This document shows positions 1-6,195 of a DNA stretch of 8,313 nucleotides, piece after piece. Both the position numbers and the translations under genes were made by a program. The stretch comes from Chloroflexota bacterium (GTDB taxonomy: Bacteria; Chloroflexota; Anaerolineae; B4-G1; SLSP01): positions 1-8,313 of the forward strand of contig JAKJAE010000102.1 in assembly GCA_022707665.1 (NCBI GenBank), in the 5' to 3' direction. Position 1 is the stretch's first letter; each line of letters opens with the position of its first letter. The notes under the pieces are model-generated. The model was not told the DNA's origin, did no database searches, and saw only the letters and a program-made list of their open reading frames with translations.

Positions 1-204
1 GTGTTGACTGCGCAACAACGCTTCACGGGCTACGTCCTGGCATTCCTGCCGTTAATCGCCGGCCTCTTCATCTTCCTGGTGAACCCGGAATACGTCCGCG
101 ATCTGTTCGCCCCGGGATGGGTGCGCATTCTGCCGATCTCGGCCCTACTCCTGCAGATCATCGGCTTTCTCGTGATCCGCAAGATCGTGGACATCGAGGT
201 CTAG
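1..204 (+). CDS. tadB: TadB, Flp/Tad pilus inner-membrane platform protein, C-terminal fragment
   Basis: This is the last 67 residues of a gene that begins left of the window. The GTG at base 1 is only the first codon visible and not a credible start, because no ribosome binding site or upstream sequence can be seen. The fragment has two hydrophobic segments (about residues 9-27 and 42-59) separated by the short loop NPEYVRDLFAPGW, and it ends in FLVIRKIVDIEV. That layout and ending are typical of the C-terminus of TadB, which carries the GspF/T2SSF domain. TadB pairs with TadC in the cytoplasmic membrane to form the platform that the CpaF motor acts on. The identification also rests on the gene that follows, a clear TadC starting two bases after this stop. 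The T2SSF domain itself lies outside the window. Confidence 0.85.
   Translation: MLTAQQRFTGYVLAFLPLIAGLFIFLVNPEYVRDLFAPGWVRILPISALLLQIIGFLVIRKIVDIEV
196..200 (+). promoter_or_regulatory. Ribosome binding site for tadC, inside the end of tadB
   Basis: GAGGT lies six bases before the ATG at 207. It supports that start over an in-frame ATG at 117, which would place 30 unconvincing residues in an alternate frame of tadB. Confidence 0.65.
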
Positions 205-206
205 CC

Positions 207-1193
207 ATGGCGATCGACCAACTTGAGGCCATCCTGGACTGGATCATCCACTCGGACGTGGTTTCGTCGCCCTGGACGTTTGCGGCCCTGGCAGCGCTGG
301 CCATCCTGTTTTTCTGGATGGCGGTCGCGCCCTCACGCTCGCGGTCGCAGGAGGAAAGCCGCCTCTCGGGCTACCTCGAAGGGCGGGACATCATCGAGGA
401 CGCGGAGATGGAGCGCTCGTTCTGGAAGCGTGTCATCGGGCCCGCCCTGCGAGGCCTGTTCCGCGCGATCACGGCCTTCACGCCTGCACGCACGGTGAAG
501 CGCGTGCAGCGGTTATTGGTGGAGGCCGGCGATCCGGGTGGCCTTACCGCCCCCGACATCTTCGGGTTGCAGATACTGGCGGCGGTGTTGCTGGGAGCGC
601 TTTACCTGTTGGTCCTGCGCCTGATGGGCACGCTGGGCACGACCTCGTGGCTGATCGTAGCGCGCAACGGATCGCTCTTGGTCCTGATCGGTTACCTGCT
701 GCCCCGCGTCTGGCTCCAGCGGCAAGCGACCAACCGCAAGGGTGAGATCATCCGCAACTTCTCGAACGCTCTCGACCTCTTGAGCGTGAGCGTCGACGCC
801 GGGCTCGGCCTGGACTCCGCGATGGTACGCGTCGCAGAGCGATGGGATAACGCCCTGACGCGTGAGATCAACCGCACGGTTCTCGAGATCCGCGTGGGCA
901 CCCCGCGCAATCTGGCCTTGCAGCGCATGGCGGCGCGCACGGGTGTGCGTGACGTCGAGACCTTCGTGGGCGTTCTGATCCAATCGAGCGAGCTCGGCGT
1001 GAGCATCGCCGAGACGTTACACACCCAGGCAGCCCAGGTCCGCGTGCGCCGCCGGCAGCGCGCCGAGGAGCTGGCCCGCCAGGCCAGCATCAAGATGGTG
1101 ATCGCCCTGGTGTTCCTGGTCTTCCCGGCGCTGCTCGTGGTGCTGTTGGGTCCGGGCATCCCGCGCATCATGGATGCGTTGGGAAACCTCTAG
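207..1193 (+). CDS. tadC: TadC, Flp/Tad pilus inner-membrane platform protein (T2SSF/GspF domain)
   Basis: A 328-residue membrane protein, about the usual TadC length. Hydrophobic segments are at about residues 24-42, 118-140, 148-168 and 296-316. The T2SSF domain lies between the last two groups, with its signature stretch IIRNFSNALDLLSVSVDAGL (181-200) followed by GLDSAMVRVAE, the basic ALQRMAARTGVRDVETFV region and LIQSSELGVSIAETL (257-271). A basic helix (RVRRRQRAEELARQASIK) precedes the last membrane segment. In the family, TadC pairs with TadB as the membrane platform that couples CpaF ATP hydrolysis to pilus assembly. The ATG is two bases after the tadB stop, so the two are probably translationally coupled. 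The annotated start also avoids a long overlap with tadB. Identification is firm; exact membrane boundaries are by eye. Confidence 0.93.
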   Translation: MAIDQLEAILDWIIHSDVVSSPWTFAALAALAILFFWMAVAPSRSRSQEESRLSGYLEGRDIIEDAEMERSFWKRVIGPALRGLFRAITAFTPARTVKRVQRLLVEAGDPGGLTAPDIFGLQILAAVLLGALYLLVLRLMGTLGTTSWLIVARNGSLLVLIGYLLPRVWLQRQATNRKGEIIRNFSNALDLLSVSVDAGLGLDSAMVRVAERWDNALTREINRTVLEIRVGTPRNLALQRMAARTGVRDVETFVGVLIQSSELGVSIAETLHTQAAQVRVRRRQRAEELARQASIKMVIALVFLVFPALLVVLLGPGIPRIMDALGNL

Positions 1194-1198
1194 AGGAG
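1194..1198 (+). promoter_or_regulatory. Ribosome binding site for the TPR/PD40 gene
   Basis: AGGAG directly follows the tadC stop and lies six bases before the GTG at 1205. It supports the non-ATG start of that gene. Confidence 0.65.
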
Positions 1199-1204
1199 AC
1201 GGCT

Positions 1205-3070
1205 GTGACCGATTTCGAAGATCGTTTGGGACCGGGCCGCGAGGACCCACTTTATCGCCAGGGGGCGCGCGCCCTGCAGAAGGGCGAGTGGGACGAAGCC
1301 ATCCAGGCCTTTGAGCAACTGAAGGGCCTTTACCCCGACAGTGTTGCAGTGACCCGCGCCCTGGAGACGGCGCGCCTGCGCGCCAGCGTGGATTCGGGCC
1401 GGCGCATCCGCGGCAAACGAACGACGGTGCGCTTTGGCGCGATCTTCCTGCGCATCGTCCTGGTGGGCCTGATCGGCTTCCTCGTCTACACGGGCGGCAA
1501 GCTCGTCGTCGAGCGCGTCCAGCCGCTCATCCAGTCGGCGCAGGCCGCGCAGCAACTCGACCAGCTCCTTGCCGATGGCGATGCCCTGCTCAAGGGCTCG
1601 AACTGGGATACTGCGGAAGAACGCTTCAACGCGGCGCTGGCCATCGAGCCGGAAAACGAACAGGCCCTGGCTGGACTGGAGCGTATCGCCCAGGAGCGCC
1701 AGATCGTGGCGCTCTACGAACAGGCCGTGGCGCTCGATGCCGCCGGTGAGGATGACGCGGCGATGGAGACCTACGCAGAACTGGACGCACTGCGCCCGGG
1801 GTACCGCGATATCGCCGCGCGGATGGCCGAGATCGAGCGCGTCCAGTCCGTGGAGGAGCAGTTCGCCGCGGCAGGTGAGGCCTACAGGGCCGGGGATAAG
1901 CGGGCCGCCGTCGCGGCCTATGAAGCCCTGCGCACCGAGAACGTGGCCTACGAACGCGCGCTCGTGGAATCGCGCCTGTTCGAGCTCTACATGGCACTCG
2001 CATACGACATCGTCCAGCAGACGCCGCCCGAGCTCGAGACGCTGCCCGAGGCGCTGAACTACTTTTCCAAGGCGCTGGCCCTGCAACCCCGCAGCCAGGA
2101 CGCGGGGCTGGAGCGCCAACTGCTCAAACTCTACCTGGAGGGCCAGTCGGCCTACTATGCCGAGAACTGGACCGAGGCGGCCGCTGCGCTGCGTGTCGTT
2201 TACGATACGCGCTCGAACTATCTGAACGGTACGGTTTTACGGCTGCTCTACGAATCCTATGTCCGCAGCGGTGACGCCTATCGCGATGCCGGCGACAACT
2301 ACCTGGCCTACGAGCAGTATCTGAAGGCCAGCGAATTGCCCGTGGCCGACAAGGCCTTCGTCGAGGGGCGCCTCTTCTACGTCCGCCCGTTCCTGACGCC
2401 GACGGCCACCCCGCCGCCAACCTCTACCCCACGTCCGGTGGTGGCGGGCCCCGCCCCCACCCCGCGCCCCCTCGCGTCCTACACCAACAAGATCGTGTTC
2501 ATGGCCGATTCGCCGAGCCGTGGCCAGATCTGGCTGATGAACCCCGACGGGACGGGGAGGCAACGCCTGGGGCGGACCGCGGATCTTCTGACGCAGTTTG
2601 AGGAGCTCCGGGACAGCGAGCGCTACGCCCCGGATCGCGATCGCTTTGCCTTCAGCCAGCCACCCGCGCCCAACGACCCCTGGCAGCAGGTGTTCGTGTC
2701 GATCCCGGAGCAGTTGCGAACCGGAGGTGGCTTCGCAACCCAGGTGACCCAATTCCAGGCCGACTGCACCGACCCGGTCTGGTCGCCAGACGGAAACTGG
2801 CTCGCCTTCGTTTCGGGCGAGCTCGACAGTGACGACATCTGGATCATCCAGGTCGATCGCAGTTTTCCCCAGAACCTCACGCCCAACATCTGGGAGTGGG
2901 ATCGCCACCCCTCGTGGTCGCCCGACAGCGGGAAACTCGCCTTCTGGTCGAACCGCTCGGGACTGCTGCAGATCTATACCATGAATACCGATGGCACCCA
3001 GGTCACCAACATCAGCAACACGGCCTGGGACGAATACAGCCCAATCTGGGTCAAGCAGGAGACAAGGTAA
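1205..3070 (+). CDS. Single-pass membrane protein with TPR repeats and C-terminal PD40/TolB-like beta-propeller blades
   Basis: A 621-residue protein starting at GTG. Residues 14-47 look like one TPR (ARALQKGEWDEAIQAFEQLK). A basic stretch (RRIRGKRTTVR, 66-76) precedes one membrane segment (about 77-96), so by the positive-inside rule the N-terminus is cytoplasmic and the rest is outside. Residues 120-390 are helical with several TPR-like units (for example LLKGSNWDTAEERFNAAL and YRAGDKRAAVAAYEAL). A Thr/Pro linker follows (397-424). The C-terminal part carries PD40-type blades: QIWLMNPDGTG (441-451), DPVWSPDGNWLAF (523-535), HPSWSPDSGKLAF (568-580) with IYTMNTDGTQ, and a final DEYSPIW. About 200 residues would hold only some four or five blades, fewer than a TolB propeller. 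Its place between tadC and cpaF suggests a role in the pilus machine, perhaps linking platform and envelope. No specific function is known to me. Confidence 0.85.
   Translation: MTDFEDRLGPGREDPLYRQGARALQKGEWDEAIQAFEQLKGLYPDSVAVTRALETARLRASVDSGRRIRGKRTTVRFGAIFLRIVLVGLIGFLVYTGGKLVVERVQPLIQSAQAAQQLDQLLADGDALLKGSNWDTAEERFNAALAIEPENEQALAGLERIAQERQIVALYEQAVALDAAGEDDAAMETYAELDALRPGYRDIAARMAEIERVQSVEEQFAAAGEAYRAGDKRAAVAAYEALRTENVAYERALVESRLFELYMALAYDIVQQTPPELETLPEALNYFSKALALQPRSQDAGLERQLLKLYLEGQSAYYAENWTEAAAALRVVYDTRSNYLNGTVLRLLYESYVRSGDAYRDAGDNYLAYEQYLKASELPVADKAFVEGRLFYVRPFLTPTATPPPTSTPRPVVAGPAPTPRPLASYTNKIVFMADSPSRGQIWLMNPDGTGRQRLGRTADLLTQFEELRDSERYAPDRDRFAFSQPPAPNDPWQQVFVSIPEQLRTGGGFATQVTQFQADCTDPVWSPDGNWLAFVSGELDSDDIWIIQVDRSFPQNLTPNIWEWDRHPSWSPDSGKLAFWSNRSGLLQIYTMNTDGTQVTNISNTAWDEYSPIWVKQETR
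3057..3061 (+). promoter_or_regulatory. Ribosome binding site for cpaF, inside the end of the TPR/PD40 gene
   Basis: AGGAG lies eight bases before the ATG at 3070. It supports the TAATG stop-start overlap over an in-frame ATG at 2896, which would overlap the PD40 coding region by 175 bases. Confidence 0.65.
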
Positions 3071-4503
3071 TGATGCGCAGACGCAGCAACGGCAACGTCG
3101 ATCCGACGTCAGCTCGCCCCAGCACAATGCAGGCGCCGGCGCCTGCTCGCTCACAACAGGTGCGAGCCTACAACGAGATCAGGGAGCGGGTGCAGCGGCG
3201 CCTCCTGGCCGAGCTGAGCCCTGTCGTCGATACCAACGACGCCCAGAGCGTCCGGCGGGCGCTCGAACAGATCTTCGTCGAGACACTGCAGGACGAACGA
3301 CTGCCGATGAGCCGTTCTGACCGCAACCTGCTCTTCGAGCAGATCGTGGCCGATGTGCTGGGCTACGGGCCGATCGAGCCCTTCCTGCGCGACGACACCG
3401 TCACCGAGATCCTGGTGAATGGGCCCGACCGCATCTACATCGAGCGCAGCGGCATCCTGGAAGAGACCGACGTCCAGTTCCGCGACAGCGATGAGGTGAT
3501 GCACGTCATCGACCGCATCGTTACGCCGTTGGGACGGCGCGTGGATGAGTCCAGCCCGATGGTCGACGCCCGGTTGCCGGATGGCTCGCGCGTGAACATC
3601 ATCATCCCGCCCCTGGCGATCGACGGCCCCTCGATCAGCATCCGCAAGTTCGCCCGCGCGATCTTCGACGTCGAAGACCTGATCAAGGTGGACACGCTGA
3701 CGCGGACGCAGGCCGACTTCTTGCGGGCATGCGTCGAAGCCCGGCTCAACATCGTCGTCTCCGGCGGTACCTCCACCGGAAAGACAACGCTCCTCAATGC
3801 GCTCTCAGGATTCCTGCCCGAGAACGAGCGCATCATCACGATCGAAGACTCAGCCGAGCTGCAGCTCCACCAGCGCCATGTCGTGCGGCTCGAAGCGCGG
3901 CCACCGAACATCGAGGGCAAGGGCCAGGTGCCGATCCGCCAACTGGTCATCAACGCACTGCGCATGCGCCCGGACCGCATCGTCGTCGGCGAGGTCCGCG
4001 GCGGCGAAGTGGTGGACATGCTCCAGGCGATGAACACCGGTCACGACGGCTCCCTCACCACGGCGCACTCCAACTCGCCGCGCGACACGCTGGCCCGCAT
4101 CGCCACGATGGCCCTGATGGCCGGGATGGAAATGCCGCTGGCAGCCATCCGCGAACAGATCGCCTCGGCCTTTGACCTGATCGTGCACGTCGACCGCCTG
4201 GCGGATGGCGCCCGCAAGGTCGTCTACATCTCCGAGGTCCAGGGGATGGAGGGACCGACGATCGTCATGCAGGACATCTTCCAGTACGTCCAGACCGGCT
4301 ACAGTGGGGGCCACGTCCAGGGCTACTTCACGGCGTTGGGCGTGCGACCGACGTTCATGGACAAGATCGAGACCCACGGCATCAAGCTGCCCCCGACCAT
4401 GTTCAATCCCGAGCGGGAGTACCTGCGCCGGGCGAGGTGCACCGTCCGTTCCCTTGCGAGGGTTCCGGGCCACCTTGTAGAGAAATCACGTTGGAGCGCC
4501 TAG
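3070..4503 (+). CDS. cpaF: CpaF/TadA, Tad pilus assembly motor ATPase (secretion ATPase, VirB11/GspE type)
   Basis: A 477-residue cytoplasmic ATPase that powers Tad pilus assembly by acting on TadB/TadC. The N-terminal domain includes VLGYGPIEPFL (96-106) and TEILVNGPDRIYIER (112-126). The Walker A loop is GGTSTGKT (232-239). The Asp box is IITIEDSAELQL (255-266), the Walker B region is RIVVGEVRGGE (303-313) and the His box is GHDGSLTTAHSNSP (324-337). All are intact. The ATG shares one base with the previous stop (TAATG), which implies translational coupling; a second ATG follows at once. CpaF proteins usually end soon after GIKLPPTMF (437-445). Here some 30 residues follow, and the last part (from about 457, RCTVRSLARVPG) is encoded by a palindromic repeat and does not look like the family. 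Function is certain; the native C-terminus is less so. Confidence 0.96.
   Translation: MMRRRSNGNVDPTSARPSTMQAPAPARSQQVRAYNEIRERVQRRLLAELSPVVDTNDAQSVRRALEQIFVETLQDERLPMSRSDRNLLFEQIVADVLGYGPIEPFLRDDTVTEILVNGPDRIYIERSGILEETDVQFRDSDEVMHVIDRIVTPLGRRVDESSPMVDARLPDGSRVNIIIPPLAIDGPSISIRKFARAIFDVEDLIKVDTLTRTQADFLRACVEARLNIVVSGGTSTGKTTLLNALSGFLPENERIITIEDSAELQLHQRHVVRLEARPPNIEGKGQVPIRQLVINALRMRPDRIVVGEVRGGEVVDMLQAMNTGHDGSLTTAHSNSPRDTLARIATMALMAGMEMPLAAIREQIASAFDLIVHVDRLADGARKVVYISEVQGMEGPTIVMQDIFQYVQTGYSGGHVQGYFTALGVRPTFMDKIETHGIKLPPTMFNPEREYLRRARCTVRSLARVPGHLVEKSRWSA
4451..4464 (+). repeat. Palindromic repeat copy A, within the 3' end of cpaF
   Basis: CCCTTGCGAGGGTT is the exact reverse complement of AACCCTCGCAAGGG at 4528-4541. 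Both copies are followed on the plus strand by TTCCGG, so 4451-4468 and 4530-4547 also match as direct repeats with two mismatches in 18. The copy lies in frame inside cpaF and encodes part of its unusual C-terminus. Confidence 0.75.
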
Positions 4504-4527
4504 AGCCTTGTGAACACCGCGCCACCT

Positions 4528-4543
4528 AACCCTCGCAAGGGTT
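4528..4543 (+). repeat. Palindromic repeat copy B, intergenic hairpin
   Basis: AACCCT-CGCA-AGGGTT is a six-pair hairpin with a four-base loop. Its first 14 bases pair perfectly with copy A at 4451-4464, so either a local hairpin or a long 14-pair stem enclosing the cpaF stop could form in the transcript. No T-run follows, so it is not a standard terminator. Confidence 0.7.
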
Positions 4544-4550
4544 CCGGAGC

Positions 4551-4563
4551 GCCTTCGCAAGGC
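4551..4563 (+). repeat. Palindromic repeat copy C, hairpin before the DnaB-C-like gene
   Basis: GCCTT-CGC-AAGGC is a perfect five-pair hairpin sharing the CGCAAGG core of copy B. It ends 12 bases before the AGGAGG ribosome binding site at 4576. GGAGCGCCT at 4546-4554 also repeats 4493-4501. The 83-base gap between cpaF and the next gene is mostly made of these elements. Confidence 0.6.
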
Positions 4564-4575
4564 CAGCAGCACCAC

Positions 4576-4581
4576 AGGAGG
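4576..4581 (+). promoter_or_regulatory. Consensus ribosome binding site for the DnaB-C-like gene
   Basis: AGGAGG, full complement to the anti-Shine-Dalgarno core, lies five bases before the ATG at 4587. After a gap with hairpins this gene has its own strong initiation signal and need not rely on coupling to cpaF. Confidence 0.75.
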
Positions 4582-4586
4582 AGTGT

Positions 4587-5645
4587 ATGGACCAGGGAGC
4601 ACGTAGCTGGCTCGACCCGCGCAAGCGCACGTGGCTGAGTGAAGCGCCGGGACCGGCGTCGATCTCCCGCGTCATGGAGGACTTCGAGGCGATGGCCGCC
4701 ACAGGGCGTCTCTCGCAGTTCCAACCCATGGCTACCGGCTTCACGCCCCTCGATGACATCCTCAACGGCGGCATCCGCCCCGGCGAGCTCATGGTGATCG
4801 GCGGCCCTTACGGCGTGGGCAAGACGATCCTGGCGCTGCAGATGGCGCGCAACGTGTGTCTGGCCAGCGACCAGAACCGGGCGATGTACGTCTGCTACGA
4901 ACACGACCGGACCCACCTGCTCTCACGGCTGCTCTGCCTGGAGAGCACGGGTGAATCCCGCGAGAACATGCTCACGCTGCGCAAGCTCGCCCAGATGTCG
5001 GCCAATGCCACAGAGACCGGTGGGCTGATCGCGATGCTCCGCGACGACCCACGCTACGAGCCCACGGTACGCAAGATCGAGACCTACGCCGACCGGCTGA
5101 TCCTGGCCAAGGCCAGCGGCGCCTATACGACGCTCCCCGAGATCCGCCAGTGGGCCGAATCGCTGCAGGGCGATCAGAAGGGGCACGTCCTGGTGGTGGT
5201 CGATTACCTGCAGAAGATCCCGGTCAATCGCGACCTGCTGCACAGCGAAGATGAGGTGACGACCTTCCTGACGCACGGCCTCAAGGACCTGGCGCTGGCG
5301 GAGGGGATGCAGATCGTGGCCATTGCGGCGTCGGACCGGATGGGGCTGCAATCGCAGCGCATGCGCCTCTCGGACCTGCGGGGCAGCTCGGCGCTGCAGT
5401 ACGAAACTGACATCGGCCTGATGCTCAACAGCAAGTTTGACATTGTCAGCCGCGAGCACCTGATCTATAATCTAAGTGACGCAGAGTCGATGCGAAGCTG
5501 GGTGGTGATGAGCGTGGAGAAGAACCGGGCGGGCCGGCACGCAGTCGACATGGAGTATGCCCTCGACGCCTCCCACTTCCGCATCCTCCCTGAGGGCGAC
5601 TTTGTACGCGAGCGCCTGGTCGACGGCAAGGCGGTGCTCACTTAG
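4587..5645 (+). CDS. Stand-alone RecA-like ATPase resembling the DnaB helicase C-terminal domain
   Basis: A 352-residue protein with the SF4/DnaB-C motif order. The entry stretch is TGFTPLDDILNGGIRPGEL (50-68), then Walker A GGPYGVGKT (72-80). A strand with a candidate catalytic glutamate follows (YVCYEHD, E105), then Walker B VVVDYLQ (203-209, D206), VAIAASDR (244-251), SDLRGSSALQYETDIGLML (262-280) and SVEKNRAGR (309-317), matching the DnaB K-x-R-N-G loop. The N-terminal primase-binding domain of replicative DnaB is absent: only about 48 residues precede the ATPase core. The usual Q of the DnaB SQLNR motif is replaced (S249-D250). A role in replication is therefore unlikely. Its place between cpaF and tadE suggests a pilus or DNA-linked role; a KaiC/RadA-like regulatory ATPase is an alternative. 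The fold is clear, the function is unknown. Confidence 0.85.
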   Translation: MDQGARSWLDPRKRTWLSEAPGPASISRVMEDFEAMAATGRLSQFQPMATGFTPLDDILNGGIRPGELMVIGGPYGVGKTILALQMARNVCLASDQNRAMYVCYEHDRTHLLSRLLCLESTGESRENMLTLRKLAQMSANATETGGLIAMLRDDPRYEPTVRKIETYADRLILAKASGAYTTLPEIRQWAESLQGDQKGHVLVVVDYLQKIPVNRDLLHSEDEVTTFLTHGLKDLALAEGMQIVAIAASDRMGLQSQRMRLSDLRGSSALQYETDIGLMLNSKFDIVSREHLIYNLSDAESMRSWVVMSVEKNRAGRHAVDMEYALDASHFRILPEGDFVRERLVDGKAVLT

Positions 5646-5651
5646 TGGACC

Positions 5652-5687
5652 GCGGGCATGCGTTCCGACGCACAGCATCTTGCCCGC
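5652..5687 (+). other. Imperfect inverted repeat between the ATPase gene and tadE
   Basis: GCGGGCA (5652-5658) pairs with TGCCCGC (5681-5687), and an inner TGCG/CGCA pair (5659-5662 and 5669-5672) closes a six-base loop, leaving an eight-base bulge. No T-run follows, so this may only be a weak mRNA structure. The 64-base gap holds no other feature I can support. Confidence 0.35.
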
Positions 5688-5699
5688 TCCGGATCCGGC

Positions 5700-5704
5700 G
5701 AGGA
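5700..5704 (+). promoter_or_regulatory. Ribosome binding site for tadE
   Basis: GAGGA lies five bases before the ATG at 5710 and eight before a second ATG at 5713. It supports a start here and not at an in-frame ATG at 5557 inside the preceding gene. Confidence 0.55.
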
Positions 5705-5709
5705 ACGAG

Positions 5710-6147
5710 ATGATGCGACATAGCGTGGGACACCGAGACTCGAACCAAGAACGCGGCGCCAACCTTGTGGAGATGGCGCTCGTGCTGCCGCTGCTGGCGC
5801 TGCTACTCTTCGGCGTCGTCGATATGGGACGGGCCTTCCACAGCTACATCGTCGTGACCAATGCCTCGCGTGAGGGCGCGCGCAGAGCATCGCGTGTGCC
5901 GAAGTACCAGGGATCTCTCGCGGTGTCGGCCATTGAGGCGGCCGTGCGCCAGGAGGCAGCCAACAGTGGCGTTGACCTCCAGACGAGCAACTCTGGCATC
6001 GTCATCGGCGCTAGTGCGGGTCTGGACAGTGGTGATCCGATATCGGTGACCGTGCATTACACATTCACCACACTGATCGGTGGCCTCGTCGGCCTTCCAG
6101 AGTTCCCGATGAGTGGAACGACCGAGATGGTCATCTTTGGCAACTGA
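5710..6147 (+). CDS. tadE: TadE-like minor pseudopilin
   Basis: A 145-residue protein. After a short hydrophilic leader, ERG-ANLVEMALVLP forms a class III prepilin-like motif: glycine at 16 followed by a glutamate at +5 (E21), then a hydrophobic helix (about 19-39) ending in DMGRAF. The next stretch, VTNASREGARRAS, is the usual TadE pattern. The remainder is a small extracytoplasmic domain (ISVTVHYTFTTLIGGLVG, then a final strand EMVIFGN). In characterised Tad systems TadE is cleaved by the prepilin peptidase TadV/CpaA after the glycine and is needed for pilus formation; the peptidase is not in this window. ATG 5710 or 5713 could be the start. Length is usual for the family. Identification is good; whether cleavage occurs here is inferred from the motif. 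Confidence 0.9.
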   Translation: MMRHSVGHRDSNQERGANLVEMALVLPLLALLLFGVVDMGRAFHSYIVVTNASREGARRASRVPKYQGSLAVSAIEAAVRQEAANSGVDLQTSNSGIVIGASAGLDSGDPISVTVHYTFTTLIGGLVGLPEFPMSGTTEMVIFGN

Positions 6148-6166
6148 CGTGCGTCGTTGTCCTTGA

Positions 6167-6180
6167 CCCGGGAAGCCGGG
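6167..6180 (+). other. Small GC hairpin upstream of the tadG-like start
   Basis: CCCGG-GAAG-CCGGG forms a five-pair all-GC stem. It lies just before the purine-rich ribosome binding region (GGAAGGGGGGG, 6183-6193) of the ATG at 6196. It could affect initiation, but the stem is short and may be chance in GC-rich DNA. Confidence 0.3.
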
Positions 6181-6195
6181 ACGGAAGGGGGGGAT

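Noticed and set aside
117..206. An earlier in-frame ATG for tadC at 117
   Set aside because: It would add 30 residues read from an alternate frame of tadB, with no TadC character. ATG 207 has a well-placed GAGGT and follows the tadB stop by two bases.
1190..2119. Long open frame of 309 codons on the minus strand
   Set aside because: It lies wholly opposite the TPR region of a clearly coding gene and reads as low-complexity antisense sequence, as expected in GC-rich DNA.
2896..3069. An earlier in-frame ATG for cpaF at 2896
   Set aside because: It overlaps the PD40 blades of the previous gene. ATG 3070 has AGGAG at good spacing and a TAATG junction.
5557..5709. An earlier in-frame ATG for tadE at 5557
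   Set aside because: The added residues overlap the ATPase gene and would bury the prepilin-like motif far from the N-terminus.
6157..6195. TTG start for the TadG-like protein
   Set aside because: No ribosome binding site precedes it, and the added 13 residues have no family character. ATG 6196 has a G-rich site just upstream.
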